Assembly (NCBI GenBank): GCA_002353225.1
Contig: DEJF01000069.1
Location: forward strand, 39,127-56,603
DNA: 17,477 bases
Reading direction: 5' to 3'
DNA from: Prevotella sp. UBA2755
GTDB lineage: Bacteria; Bacteroidota; Bacteroidia; Bacteroidales; Bacteroidaceae
Positions 6,014-12,142 of the stretch are shown in pieces. The notes under the pieces were generated by a model. That model was not told the DNA's origin. It saw only the letters and a list, made by a program, of their open reading frames with translations, and searched no databases. Both the position numbers and the translations under genes were made by a program. Numbering within the stretch: the first letter of the stretch is position 1; the number at the start of each line of letters is the position of its first letter.

Positions 6014-8029
6014 TTAGTGTCTGTTACGGTTCGTAAAGACCTTAAAGACATCACAATTACTGATAAAGTTTGGAGTAGGTTGTCCACTGGTCTGTTCAAA
6101 CTTCTCCAGGGCAAGCCATGCCTGGAACTCTGAAGACTCAGGATGCTCGATCGTCTCGAAATTGCTGGTTGCATTATTCCACTCATTGGTCAGCATGTGG
6201 TTGGAGTGGAAATAGTAGTAGCAACTTCCGAAGAGAGCCTTCTCTTTCAGGCTCTTGTCTTTCGCCTTGCTTGCCTTCTGCAGCAACTGGTAGGCAATGG
6301 CGGCAAAGTCTTTCTCGTTCACACCAACGGTGTCTGTCACACTCTTACTGTACTGGGTCAGATACCAGCAGTCACCAGTATAGCCTGCCTGGGCATAACG
6401 GATGGCAAGGTCGTAGTAACGCTGACACTGAGCGTCACCCTTCATGATGGCGGCCTCTTTCTCCATGGCGAGCATCTCTTTGGCGAAATCAATCTTGTAG
6501 TTAGACTTCCAGTGAATCTCACTGCTGGCATACTCTACAGCATCGGACAACCACTGGCGGGTAATCCATGGCTCTATCGTCCATTTACGGTTTGCGGCAT
6601 AACAATTCTTGTGATCTTTGAAATAGAAGGACAAGGGAACTTTGTTGAGCCATTCAATAGCCTTTTCCCATTCAGCAACACGCATGAACTTGGTACCCAC
6701 CAACTCATCCATCTTTGAATGATCGTATTCGATGCTTGAGATGAGATAGGTATCCAGTGGGTTGCCGGGAGAACTCTTGACATAGTCTAAGAACTTGATG
6801 AGGTCCTCGACCTTCATAGTACTAGCCTGGCTATCGAAACCATAGTGTCCTGTTACGTTATAGATACCCATCAAGGTGTTCACTCGTCCTGCGTCAGTGT
6901 ACTTCTTGGTCAGAATCTGGTTCACGGTACGTGTCATGGCACTTGACTTGAACCACTCATGTTTTCCTCCTTCCTTGACCCAGTTCAGTTCATTAGCAAG
7001 CCAGGCATCAAACTGCTCGTTGACAGGCTCTAAGTCAGCCTTGATATAGAGATTGATGAGACGTGCGGTCAGTTTTGCATGCTCGGTACCCTCCATGTGG
7101 AGAGCCTGTTGGATATCACGATAACCTTGCTGTTTCTTGCTGAACAGATACTCTAACCATCCCTGGGCGGCTTTCCACATCGCAGGATTATTGGTCTTGC
7201 CTTCCTTGACAACCTGTCCGGCAAACAATGCCATCTGCATTGCCTCCGACTCTTTGATGTCACGGATAAACAATTTTCCTGGCAAGTCATTATCTGATGC
7301 CTCTTGGGCGTTGTTCACAAAGTCCTGCAAGAGGAAAGGTAACACACCGGCATTGGGATTGCGAAGATACTCCTGGCGGATAGCCTCATAAGAGCGGCGC
7401 TTGTAGAACTGGGTCATCAGGCTATTATAGTCACCCATCTCAGCGAAGAGTTCTCCTGCCTCAACATCACGACCAGTCTTATATAAGGCACCAGCATAGA
7501 TATTCTTCATCATATCCTTATAGACTGTCTCAATAAACTGACTGGCGGTATTCTCCCAGAAACTGACGTTGTCGCGGTTCAGTCCTAATACCATGTTACA
7601 ACGCATATAGAGCAGGGCATGCTGGGAACGTAATTTACTCTTTATCTTACTATAGGCGTAGGTCTGGATAGCACGCAGTTTCTGGTTACGCTGAGCAAGT
7701 TTCTCTTTGGTGGGATAGTTCCATTGCTCAAAACGAATGTCATCGCAGATGTCCAAATAACTCTTCAAGTTCTTCACATAACTGACCATCAGGGCGTCAT
7801 TTTTCTTTTGAGCAGCCTTGATGACCTCATCAGCATTAAAGTAGTAATAATCCTGGTTGAGTCCAAGATATACTTTCCAGTTGTTAGACGTGATGTCGTC
7901 AACACGGTCTTTGAATTCCTTGCTGTCATAGACACGGAACAGGTAGATGTTGTCGCTGCCATACCAACCACAACTGAACATTGGTAATGCCAATACAGCA
8001 AGTACACTAATGAGAATAAATCTTTTCAT
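6014..8029 (-). CDS. Large lipoprotein of unknown function (671 aa)
   Basis: The N-terminus is a signal peptide with a plausible lipobox at Cys20 (MFSC), so the protein is predicted to be exported and lipid-anchored. The rest is strongly helical and rich in Tyr, Trp, Lys and Glu, with many pairs of aromatic-containing helices (for example YYDLAIRYAQAGYTGDCWYL, KALFGSCYYYFHSN). This suggests a TPR-like or other alpha-solenoid scaffold, but no named domain is recognised. The start at 8029 overlaps the end of the upstream lipoprotein gene by 23 bases. The two are therefore almost certainly co-translated, and both form one unit with murF. The operon context hints at an envelope task, perhaps linked to cell-wall synthesis; this is inference only. 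Confidence 0.75.
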   Translation of the reverse strand: MKRFILISVLAVLALPMFSCGWYGSDNIYLFRVYDSKEFKDRVDDITSNNWKVYLGLNQDYYYFNADEVIKAAQKKNDALMVSYVKNLKSYLDICDDIRFEQWNYPTKEKLAQRNQKLRAIQTYAYSKIKSKLRSQHALLYMRCNMVLGLNRDNVSFWENTASQFIETVYKDMMKNIYAGALYKTGRDVEAGELFAEMGDYNSLMTQFYKRRSYEAIRQEYLRNPNAGVLPFLLQDFVNNAQEASDNDLPGKLFIRDIKESEAMQMALFAGQVVKEGKTNNPAMWKAAQGWLEYLFSKKQQGYRDIQQALHMEGTEHAKLTARLINLYIKADLEPVNEQFDAWLANELNWVKEGGKHEWFKSSAMTRTVNQILTKKYTDAGRVNTLMGIYNVTGHYGFDSQASTMKVEDLIKFLDYVKSSPGNPLDTYLISSIEYDHSKMDELVGTKFMRVAEWEKAIEWLNKVPLSFYFKDHKNCYAANRKWTIEPWITRQWLSDAVEYASSEIHWKSNYKIDFAKEMLAMEKEAAIMKGDAQCQRYYDLAIRYAQAGYTGDCWYLTQYSKSVTDTVGVNEKDFAAIAYQLLQKASKAKDKSLKEKALFGSCYYYFHSNHMLTNEWNNATSNFETIEHPESSEFQAWLALEKFEQTSGQPTPNFISNCDVFKVFTNRNRH

Positions 8030-8873
8030 AGGTTTCCGGTTTATATCTGTTAATATTATCTGTTGCTAAATCATAAGTGAGGATAAGACGCTTCAGTTCG
8101 GGGCGTTCCTTCTCCACCGCGGTCTTCACCTTGAGAATCTCCTCGGCAGTAGCGACATGCTCGATATCCACCCCCTGAATGGTACGGTGCCAGAGAAAGA
8201 CAGGGTATGCTGCGGCAAGGGGTAAGTCATAGTCGTCGAGATAACGGAGGTAGGGGGCTACATCCCTCATGTCGAGAATAGGGTTCCGCTCCATGAACTT
8301 CATCGGATGTCCAGTATTGTAGAGCATCAGTGCGCCATAGTCGACAGGGGGTATCTTCATCGATAATTGGTGAAGACGGATAGTTGTTGAAAGGCGCATA
8401 CCATGTTTTTTCAATTCTGCTCTTACTTCCTCCAGGAACTGGTAGTAGAACATACGGCTCCGTGCTGTATAGTCACAGTCTATCTGGATTTCCTTTGCCT
8501 TGGGAATATCATTGGTCTCGTTCATCTGCAAGATGCGGTTAACGAGTTTATGGGCAAGTCCCTCAGGCTTCTTGTGCATACAATTCTCCACGATGAAAAC
8601 TGTTGGGATAATCTCTATATCATCAGGCAGACTATCGCTAAACGTAATGGTGGCATTAGGCATCGGTCCTAATGAGTTGTCCATCACCACATCGAAATAA
8701 CGGCAATATACCTTATTAATATGATACTGCTTCAAGAATGCTCGTTCCGTAGAATCCAGTCGTAAGTCTGTGCGCCAGAAGTACACAGAGTTACCCTCTT
8801 CCATTGGTGATTGTCTGTCATGACAGGCAATCAGCAGAACGGTGATAGCAATCAACAGTAGTCGTTGTGTCAT
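8007..8873 (-). CDS. Lipoprotein of unknown function (288 aa), possibly TIM-barrel-like
   Basis: A lipobox LLIAC gives a lipidated Cys17 after a short hydrophobic signal. The mature part starts NSVYFWRTDLRLD and goes on with alternating strands and helices: KVYCRYFDVVM, IIPTVFIVEN, EIQIDCDYT, RLSTTIRLHQ, YGALMLYNTG, LPLAAAYPVFLW. This alternation is reminiscent of a TIM barrel, as in some glycoside-hydrolase-like proteins (a distant DUF3142-like relation is possible but unverified). D-C-D-Y-T after the fifth strand could be an acidic active-site patch. The ATG overlaps the murF stop as ATGA, and the stop lies inside the start of the next gene. Such tight coupling to murF suggests the three are made together. 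Function unknown. Confidence 0.72.
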   Translation of the reverse strand: MTQRLLLIAITVLLIACHDRQSPMEEGNSVYFWRTDLRLDSTERAFLKQYHINKVYCRYFDVVMDNSLGPMPNATITFSDSLPDDIEIIPTVFIVENCMHKKPEGLAHKLVNRILQMNETNDIPKAKEIQIDCDYTARSRMFYYQFLEEVRAELKKHGMRLSTTIRLHQLSMKIPPVDYGALMLYNTGHPMKFMERNPILDMRDVAPYLRYLDDYDLPLAAAYPVFLWHRTIQGVDIEHVATAEEILKVKTAVEKERPELKRLILTYDLATDNINRYKPETYEKIYSH

Positions 8874-10234
8874 AATAATTCAGGCAGTTCAAAGAGTTTA
8901 TTACTATTACTACCTTTAATGAGAATATAATATCCTTGTGGTTGTTCATTAGCAATAGCCGCCTTCACTTCTTCCACGTTTTTGAAGAGGTGACAATTGA
9001 CAATGGACAGTTGACAGTTGTGATACTCTTCTCCGACCAGCCATACATTGTCGAAATGGGCTTCGGCAAGCATGTCAACCACCTTCTGGTGTTCCTCTTC
9101 CACGACATCTCCGAGTTCTCCCATCTTACCGATGATCACCATCTTGGGTGACACCTCCATCAATTTGAAGTTGTCGATGGCAGCCTTCATACTTGTCGGA
9201 TTAGCGTTATAGGCATCCACTACGAGATGGTTATGCGCTGTCACTGTCATCTGTGACCGGTTATTGGAGGGAATATAGTTCTCCAAAGCGTGATTGATCT
9301 GCTCGAAGGGGATGTTGTTGACATAACCGATAGTGATAGCGGCAAGCATATTGTCAAGGTTATAGGCACCGATCAGATGAGTCTGTACCTCCATCCATTC
9401 ACTCTGATAGCCGGCATCATGGTCTTGCTCACGCCAGCGGAACTTCAGGAAAGGAGCGCATGAAATCACTTCTCCATGTATCAGTATGTCAGGATTATCA
9501 CTCTGACCATAATAGTATATATCAGCAAGTCCGTCCGTCATCTTCATCAGGTGTTCATTGTCACGGTTGATAAAGACAGGGCACTCATGGGCTCGGAAGA
9601 AATCGTAGAGTTCACCTTTTGTCTTGCAGACACCCTCAAAAGAACCGAATCCTAATAAGTGTGCACGTCCTACATTGGTAATCAGTCCGCAAGTAGGTTC
9701 TGCTGTCTCCACCAGTGTCTTGATGTCACCGGGATGAGAGGCACCCATCTCTACGACGGCAATATCGTGGTCCTCGTTCAGTCTGAGCAAAGTTTTGGGG
9801 ACACCCACGTCATTGTTGAAGTTTCCCTCTGTTGCCATCACGTTGTAACATTCCGACAGAACGGCACGGATTAACTCCTTGGTGGTTGTCTTGCCGTTAG
9901 TTCCCGTAATGCCGATGACAGGGATGTCGAACTGGCGGCGATGCTCACGGGCTATATCCTTATAGGTTTGCAGACAATCGTCGACGAGGATTAGTCTTTC
10001 TAAGATATCTGGTTTTCCTAGTTGTTCTATGTTTTCTGTGATTCTTTTCTCGTCTATGATGGCAAAGGCGCATCCTTTCTCAATGGCGGCAACCGCATAG
10101 TCGTTACCATTGAAAGAGGCTCCTTTCAAGGCAAGAAAAATACTATCCTTCGGACAATCCCTTGAGTCTGTCGTGATGCAAGGGTGCTGCTGATATAGTT
10201 TGTATACTTCTTTAATATTCATGGTTTTTGGCAT
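8870..10234 (-). CDS. murF: UDP-N-acetylmuramoyl-tripeptide--D-alanyl-D-alanine ligase
   Basis: MurF adds D-Ala-D-Ala to the UDP-MurNAc-tripeptide in the cytoplasm using ATP, the last soluble step of peptidoglycan precursor synthesis. The 454-aa protein has the expected three domains. The N-terminal part has TTDSRDCPKDSIFLALKG (about 21-38). The central part has the ATP loop GITGTNGKTTTKE (108-120) and VEMGASHPGDI with NVGRAHL. The C-terminal part has DAYNANPTSMKAA and ILIKGSNSNKLFELPEL at the end. ATG 10234 is used; a second ATG at 10222 (MNIKEVYKLY) is also possible. Residues 406-416 (NCQLSIVNCHL) are encoded by a heptamer repeat array that replaces a loop before NVEEVKAAI. The gene heads an operon with two lipoproteins and has a good promoter. 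Confidence 0.95.
   Translation of the reverse strand: MPKTMNIKEVYKLYQQHPCITTDSRDCPKDSIFLALKGASFNGNDYAVAAIEKGCAFAIIDEKRITENIEQLGKPDILERLILVDDCLQTYKDIAREHRRQFDIPVIGITGTNGKTTTKELIRAVLSECYNVMATEGNFNNDVGVPKTLLRLNEDHDIAVVEMGASHPGDIKTLVETAEPTCGLITNVGRAHLLGFGSFEGVCKTKGELYDFFRAHECPVFINRDNEHLMKMTDGLADIYYYGQSDNPDILIHGEVISCAPFLKFRWREQDHDAGYQSEWMEVQTHLIGAYNLDNMLAAITIGYVNNIPFEQINHALENYIPSNNRSQMTVTAHNHLVVDAYNANPTSMKAAIDNFKLMEVSPKMVIIGKMGELGDVVEEEHQKVVDMLAEAHFDNVWLVGEEYHNCQLSIVNCHLFKNVEEVKAAIANEQPQGYYILIKGSNSNKLFELPELL
8991..9022. repeat. In-frame heptamer array (TGACAAT-type) inside murF
   Basis: Units read TGACAAT, TGACAAT, GGACAGT, TGACAGT, TGTGA on the plus strand, the same family as the AATTGAC array at 5963-5994. 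On the coding strand it is translated as NCQLSIVNCHL near the C-terminus of MurF. Confidence 0.8.
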
Positions 10235-10242
10235 TTATGGTG

Positions 10243-10272
10243 CAAAGGTAGAAAATAATTATCAATTATCAA
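10243..10272 (-). promoter_or_regulatory. Promoter of the murF operon
   Basis: On the minus strand TTG (10272-10270) is followed by 19 bases and TACCTTTG (10250-10243), a full match to the Bacteroidetes consensus. The -33 TTG is half of a CAATTG hexamer within the heptamer array. The murF ATG follows 8 bases after the -7 element, so the leader is very short. Confidence 0.75.
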
Positions 10273-10290
10273 TTGCTAATTATCAATTAT
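10257..10290. repeat. AATTATC heptamer array between murF and folP
   Basis: Units read AATTATC, AATTATC, AATTGCT, AATTATC, AATTAT. In the other orientation they are GATAATT, a rotation of AATTGAT as at 5963-5994. The array contains the CAATTG that serves as -33 element in both directions. Confidence 0.8.
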
Positions 10291-10302
10291 TTTGTATCTT
10301 TG
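10273..10302 (+). promoter_or_regulatory. Upstream promoter P1 of folP
   Basis: TTG (10273-10275), 19 bases, TATCTTTG (10295-10302). The TTG is the other half of the CAATTG used by the murF promoter. A transcript would start about 75-80 bases before the folP ATG and include the hairpin at 10329-10355. Confidence 0.7.
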
Positions 10303-10309
10303 GTTTCGC

Positions 10310-10376
10310 CGAACTTACTCAGCACTCGGAAAAGTCCAAATAAATTTGGCTTTTCTCTCGATTTTTCGTAACTTTG
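10310..10376. repeat. Promoter-bearing dispersed element, copy 1 (upstream of folP)
   Basis: It shares CGAACTTACTC at its left end and a 22-base right block (10355-10376, one mismatch) ending in TCGTAACTTTG with the copy at 12033-12102. The middle is a hairpin: CCAAAT (10336-10341), loop AA, ATTTGG (10344-10349), extended by AAAAG/CTTTT around a bulged T. The middle sequence differs from copy 2 but the pairing is kept. Confidence 0.75.
10346..10376 (+). promoter_or_regulatory. Proximal promoter P2 of folP, carried by the dispersed element
   Basis: TTG (10346-10348), 20 bases, TAACTTTG (10369-10376). The folP ATG follows only 8 bases after the -7 element, so transcripts from here would be leaderless or nearly so. 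The -33 TTG sits in the right arm of the element's hairpin. Confidence 0.72.
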
Positions 10377-10384
10377 TGGCTGAT

Positions 10385-11182
10385 ATGGATTATACGCTTA
10401 ACTGCAACGGAAAACTGATAGACCTTCATACCCCTCAGGTGATGGGGATTTTGAACGTGACTCCAGACTCTTTCTACACGGAGAGCAGGAAGCAGTCGGA
10501 GCAGGAAATAATATCACGCACCCGACAGATTCTCCAAGAAGGTGGAACAATCATCGATGTTGGTGGATGCTCTACTCGTCCTGGTGCTGCATGCGCCTCT
10601 GAGGTCGAGGAGATGGAGCGCTTGCGTTTCGCCCTTGCTGTGGTTCGTCGTGAAGCACCAGATGCGGTTGTCAGTGTAGATACTTTCCGCCCAGATGTGG
10701 CTCGGATGGTCGTGGAAGAGTTCGGCGTAGATATCATCAATGATGTGTCAGAAGGGGCAGATGGCAAAATGTTCCGCATGGTGTCACGATTGGGTGTTCC
10801 CTATATTTTAATGTCTGTGCAGCCGACGATTCGGGAGATGCTGCTTGGCTTTGCCCGTGAGGTGGATGAGTTGCGTTCCTATGGGCAGAAAGACATCATC
10901 CTTGATCCGGGCTTTGGTTTTGGGAAGACTTTGGAGCAGAACTATGAGGTGATGAGTCAGATAGAGCAGTTGGCAATCATGGGACTGCCGGTGTTGGTAG
11001 GTATCTCCCGGAAGTCGATGATTTATAAACTGTTGGGTTGTGAGCCTGCGGGTGCCTTAAACGGTACAACTGTGCTGAATACGGTGGCACTCCGGAAGGG
11101 AGCAAGTATCCTGAGGGTGCATGACGTGAGAGAGGCTGTGGAGTGTGTGACTATCGTTAAGAGTTTAGCGTTGAGTGTTTAG
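10385..11182 (+). CDS. folP: Dihydropteroate synthase
   Basis: FolP joins p-aminobenzoate to the pterin pyrophosphate in folate synthesis and is the sulfonamide target. The 265-aa TIM-barrel protein shows GILNVTPDSF at 21-30, IDVGGCSTRPGA at 57-68, VSVDTFRPDVA at 96-106, INDVSEGADG at 118-127, LDPGFGFGKT at 173-182, GISRKSMI at 206-213 and LRVHDVREAVE near the end. The usual LMHMQG segment reads ILMSVQP (141-147), a variant without the His. ATG 10385 is chosen; the frame is open further upstream, but that stretch carries the promoters. The last residues SLALSV and the stop codon lie in a heptamer repeat array. cdaA starts 6 bases downstream, so the two form one operon. Confidence 0.95.
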   Translation: MDYTLNCNGKLIDLHTPQVMGILNVTPDSFYTESRKQSEQEIISRTRQILQEGGTIIDVGGCSTRPGAACASEVEEMERLRFALAVVRREAPDAVVSVDTFRPDVARMVVEEFGVDIINDVSEGADGKMFRMVSRLGVPYILMSVQPTIREMLLGFAREVDELRSYGQKDIILDPGFGFGKTLEQNYEVMSQIEQLAIMGLPVLVGISRKSMIYKLLGCEPAGALNGTTVLNTVALRKGASILRVHDVREAVECVTIVKSLALSV

Positions 11183-11188
11183 AGTTAT
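11161..11188. repeat. GAGTTTA-type heptamer array forming the folP 3' end
   Basis: Four 7-base units GAGTTTA, GCGTTGA, GTGTTTA, GAGTTAT run from the last codons of folP through its TAG stop and up to the cdaA ATG. In this orientation the unit carries stop codons, and the folP stop is one of them. Confidence 0.75.
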
Positions 11189-11962
11189 ATGTTGTTAGAA
11201 TTTGGAATAAAAGATATTATTGATATCGTCCTCGTCGCTTTGATGTTGTATTACATCTACCGGTTGATGAAGGAGTCGCGGTCACTGAACGTTTTCATTG
11301 GCATCATGATGTTCGTGGTACTATGGCTCCTGGTATCTCAGGTGCTGGAGATGCGCTTGTTAGGTTCTATCATGGACAAACTGGTCAGTGTGGGAGTTAT
11401 TGCTTTGATTATTCTGTTCCAGGATGATATCCGTAAGTTCTTGTATAACCTTGGCGCTCACGAGAGAATGCGCACGCTAACTCGTTTCTTTGGAAAGGAA
11501 AAGTCAGGAAATAGTGAGGAACTGAAGAAAGTGATTATGCCAATCGTGATGGCATGTCTGAACATGAGCAAGCGCAAAGTGGGTGCCTTGATAGTCTTGG
11601 AGCGCAATATGCCGTTGGATGATGTGGTAGCAACGGGTGAGCGGATAGACTCTAATATCAGTCAGCAACTTATCGAGAATATATTTTTCAAGAACTCACC
11701 GTTGCATGATGGCGCGATGATTATCTCCGATAAGCGTATCAAGGCTGCAGGATGTATATTGCCAGTTAGTCACAACCTTGATATCCCCAAAGAACTGGGC
11801 TTGCGTCATCGTGCGGCATTAGGTATCTCTCAGGAGTCCGATTGTGTTGCCATTGTTGTCAGTGAGGAGACGGGGGGTATTACTATAGCGATAAAGGCAG
11901 AACTCCAGATACGTCTGACTGCAGAGAAACTGGAGAGTATCCTGACGAAGGAATTGATGTAA
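11189..11962 (+). CDS. cdaA: Membrane-bound diadenylate cyclase (c-di-AMP synthase)
   Basis: CdaA makes the second messenger cyclic di-AMP from two ATP. The 257-aa protein has three N-terminal membrane helices (about 10-27, 34-52, 59-77) and then a DisA-N/DAC domain. Key catalytic motifs are present: GALIVLER at 132-139, the DGA motif in SPLHDGAMI at 170-178, and the RHR motif in GLRHRAALGISQ at 204-215. No C-terminal regulatory domain is present, as is usual for CdaA. The ATG lies 6 bases after the folP stop, so it is co-transcribed with folP. In Bacteroidota c-di-AMP is linked to osmotic and cell-wall homeostasis, though nothing here shows its control. Confidence 0.95.
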   Translation: MLLEFGIKDIIDIVLVALMLYYIYRLMKESRSLNVFIGIMMFVVLWLLVSQVLEMRLLGSIMDKLVSVGVIALIILFQDDIRKFLYNLGAHERMRTLTRFFGKEKSGNSEELKKVIMPIVMACLNMSKRKVGALIVLERNMPLDDVVATGERIDSNISQQLIENIFFKNSPLHDGAMIISDKRIKAAGCILPVSHNLDIPKELGLRHRAALGISQESDCVAIVVSEETGGITIAIKAELQIRLTAEKLESILTKELM

Positions 11963-11975
11963 ATAATCTTTAAAA

Positions 11976-12003
11976 TTCATAGTTCATAGTTCATAGTTCA
12001 TAG
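11976..12003. repeat. Perfect tandem array of four TTCATAG heptamers
   Basis: Four exact TTCATAG units in a row lie in the gap after cdaA. Rotated, the unit is AGTTCAT, which fits the same A-R-N-K-N-A-N heptamer pattern as the other arrays. It ends 8 bases before the first TAACTTTG upstream of pta, so unit number sets what lies at the -33 position there. Confidence 0.9.
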
Positions 12004-12011
12004 TTTTTTTG

Positions 12012-12019
12012 TAACTTTG
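12012..12019 (+). promoter_or_regulatory. Upstream -7 element P1 of pta-ackA
   Basis: TAACTTTG matches the consensus. At the -33 position 19 bases upstream lies TTC (11990-11992) from the TTCATAG array, a partial match. Immediately downstream is a perfect small hairpin GCCATC-AAA-GATGGC (12019-12033). Confidence 0.5.
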
Positions 12020-12032
12020 CCATCAAAGATGG

Positions 12033-12102
12033 CGAACTTACTCCGTCTCGGCAAAAAAAAGAATAAATTCTTTTGTTATGCTCTCGACTTTTCGTAACTT
12101 TG
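12033..12102. repeat. Promoter-bearing dispersed element, copy 2 (upstream of pta)
   Basis: It starts with CGAACTTACTC (12033-12043), has a central perfect 8-bp hairpin AAAAGAAT-AA-ATTCTTTT (12057-12074), and ends with the 22-base block at 12081-12102 that matches copy 1 with one mismatch. It is flanked by 10-base direct repeats GTAACTTTGC at 12011-12020 and 12094-12103, the second being part of the element's own promoter. Confidence 0.75.
12073..12102 (+). promoter_or_regulatory. Proximal promoter P2 of pta-ackA, carried by the dispersed element
   Basis: TTG (12073-12075), 19 bases, TAACTTTG (12095-12102), a full match to the Bacteroidetes consensus. The leader to the pta ATG at 12143 would be about 35 bases and A-rich (AATAATAAAACAAA), as is typical for strongly expressed genes in this phylum. 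Confidence 0.75.
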
Positions 12103-12142
12103 CATTCCAATATACATCTTAAAACTAATAATAAAACAAACT

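Noticed and set aside
5902..6186. 94-aa minus-strand frame containing NYQLSIINCQL
   Set aside because: It overlaps the lipoprotein 3' end in another frame and runs through the AATTGAC array into the tRNA region. The peptide is just the translated repeat, although it shows the same seven-residue pattern as the real intragenic copies.
6143..6718. 191-aa open frame on the plus strand inside the large lipoprotein gene
   Set aside because: It is antisense to a longer gene with a signal peptide and operon context; the hydrophobic look is a mirror of the helical gene.
10292..10384. N-terminal extension of folP from an upstream TTG
   Set aside because: The extension lies over two promoters and the repeated element, and family members start near the ATG at 10385.
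3481..12003. Short tandem arrays considered as a CRISPR array
   Set aside because: Units are 7 or 9 bases and contiguous with no spacers, and no cas genes are present.
11963..12142. Riboswitch in the pta leader
   Set aside because: The hairpins here are short and belong to the repeated promoter element; no known riboswitch core is recognisable.
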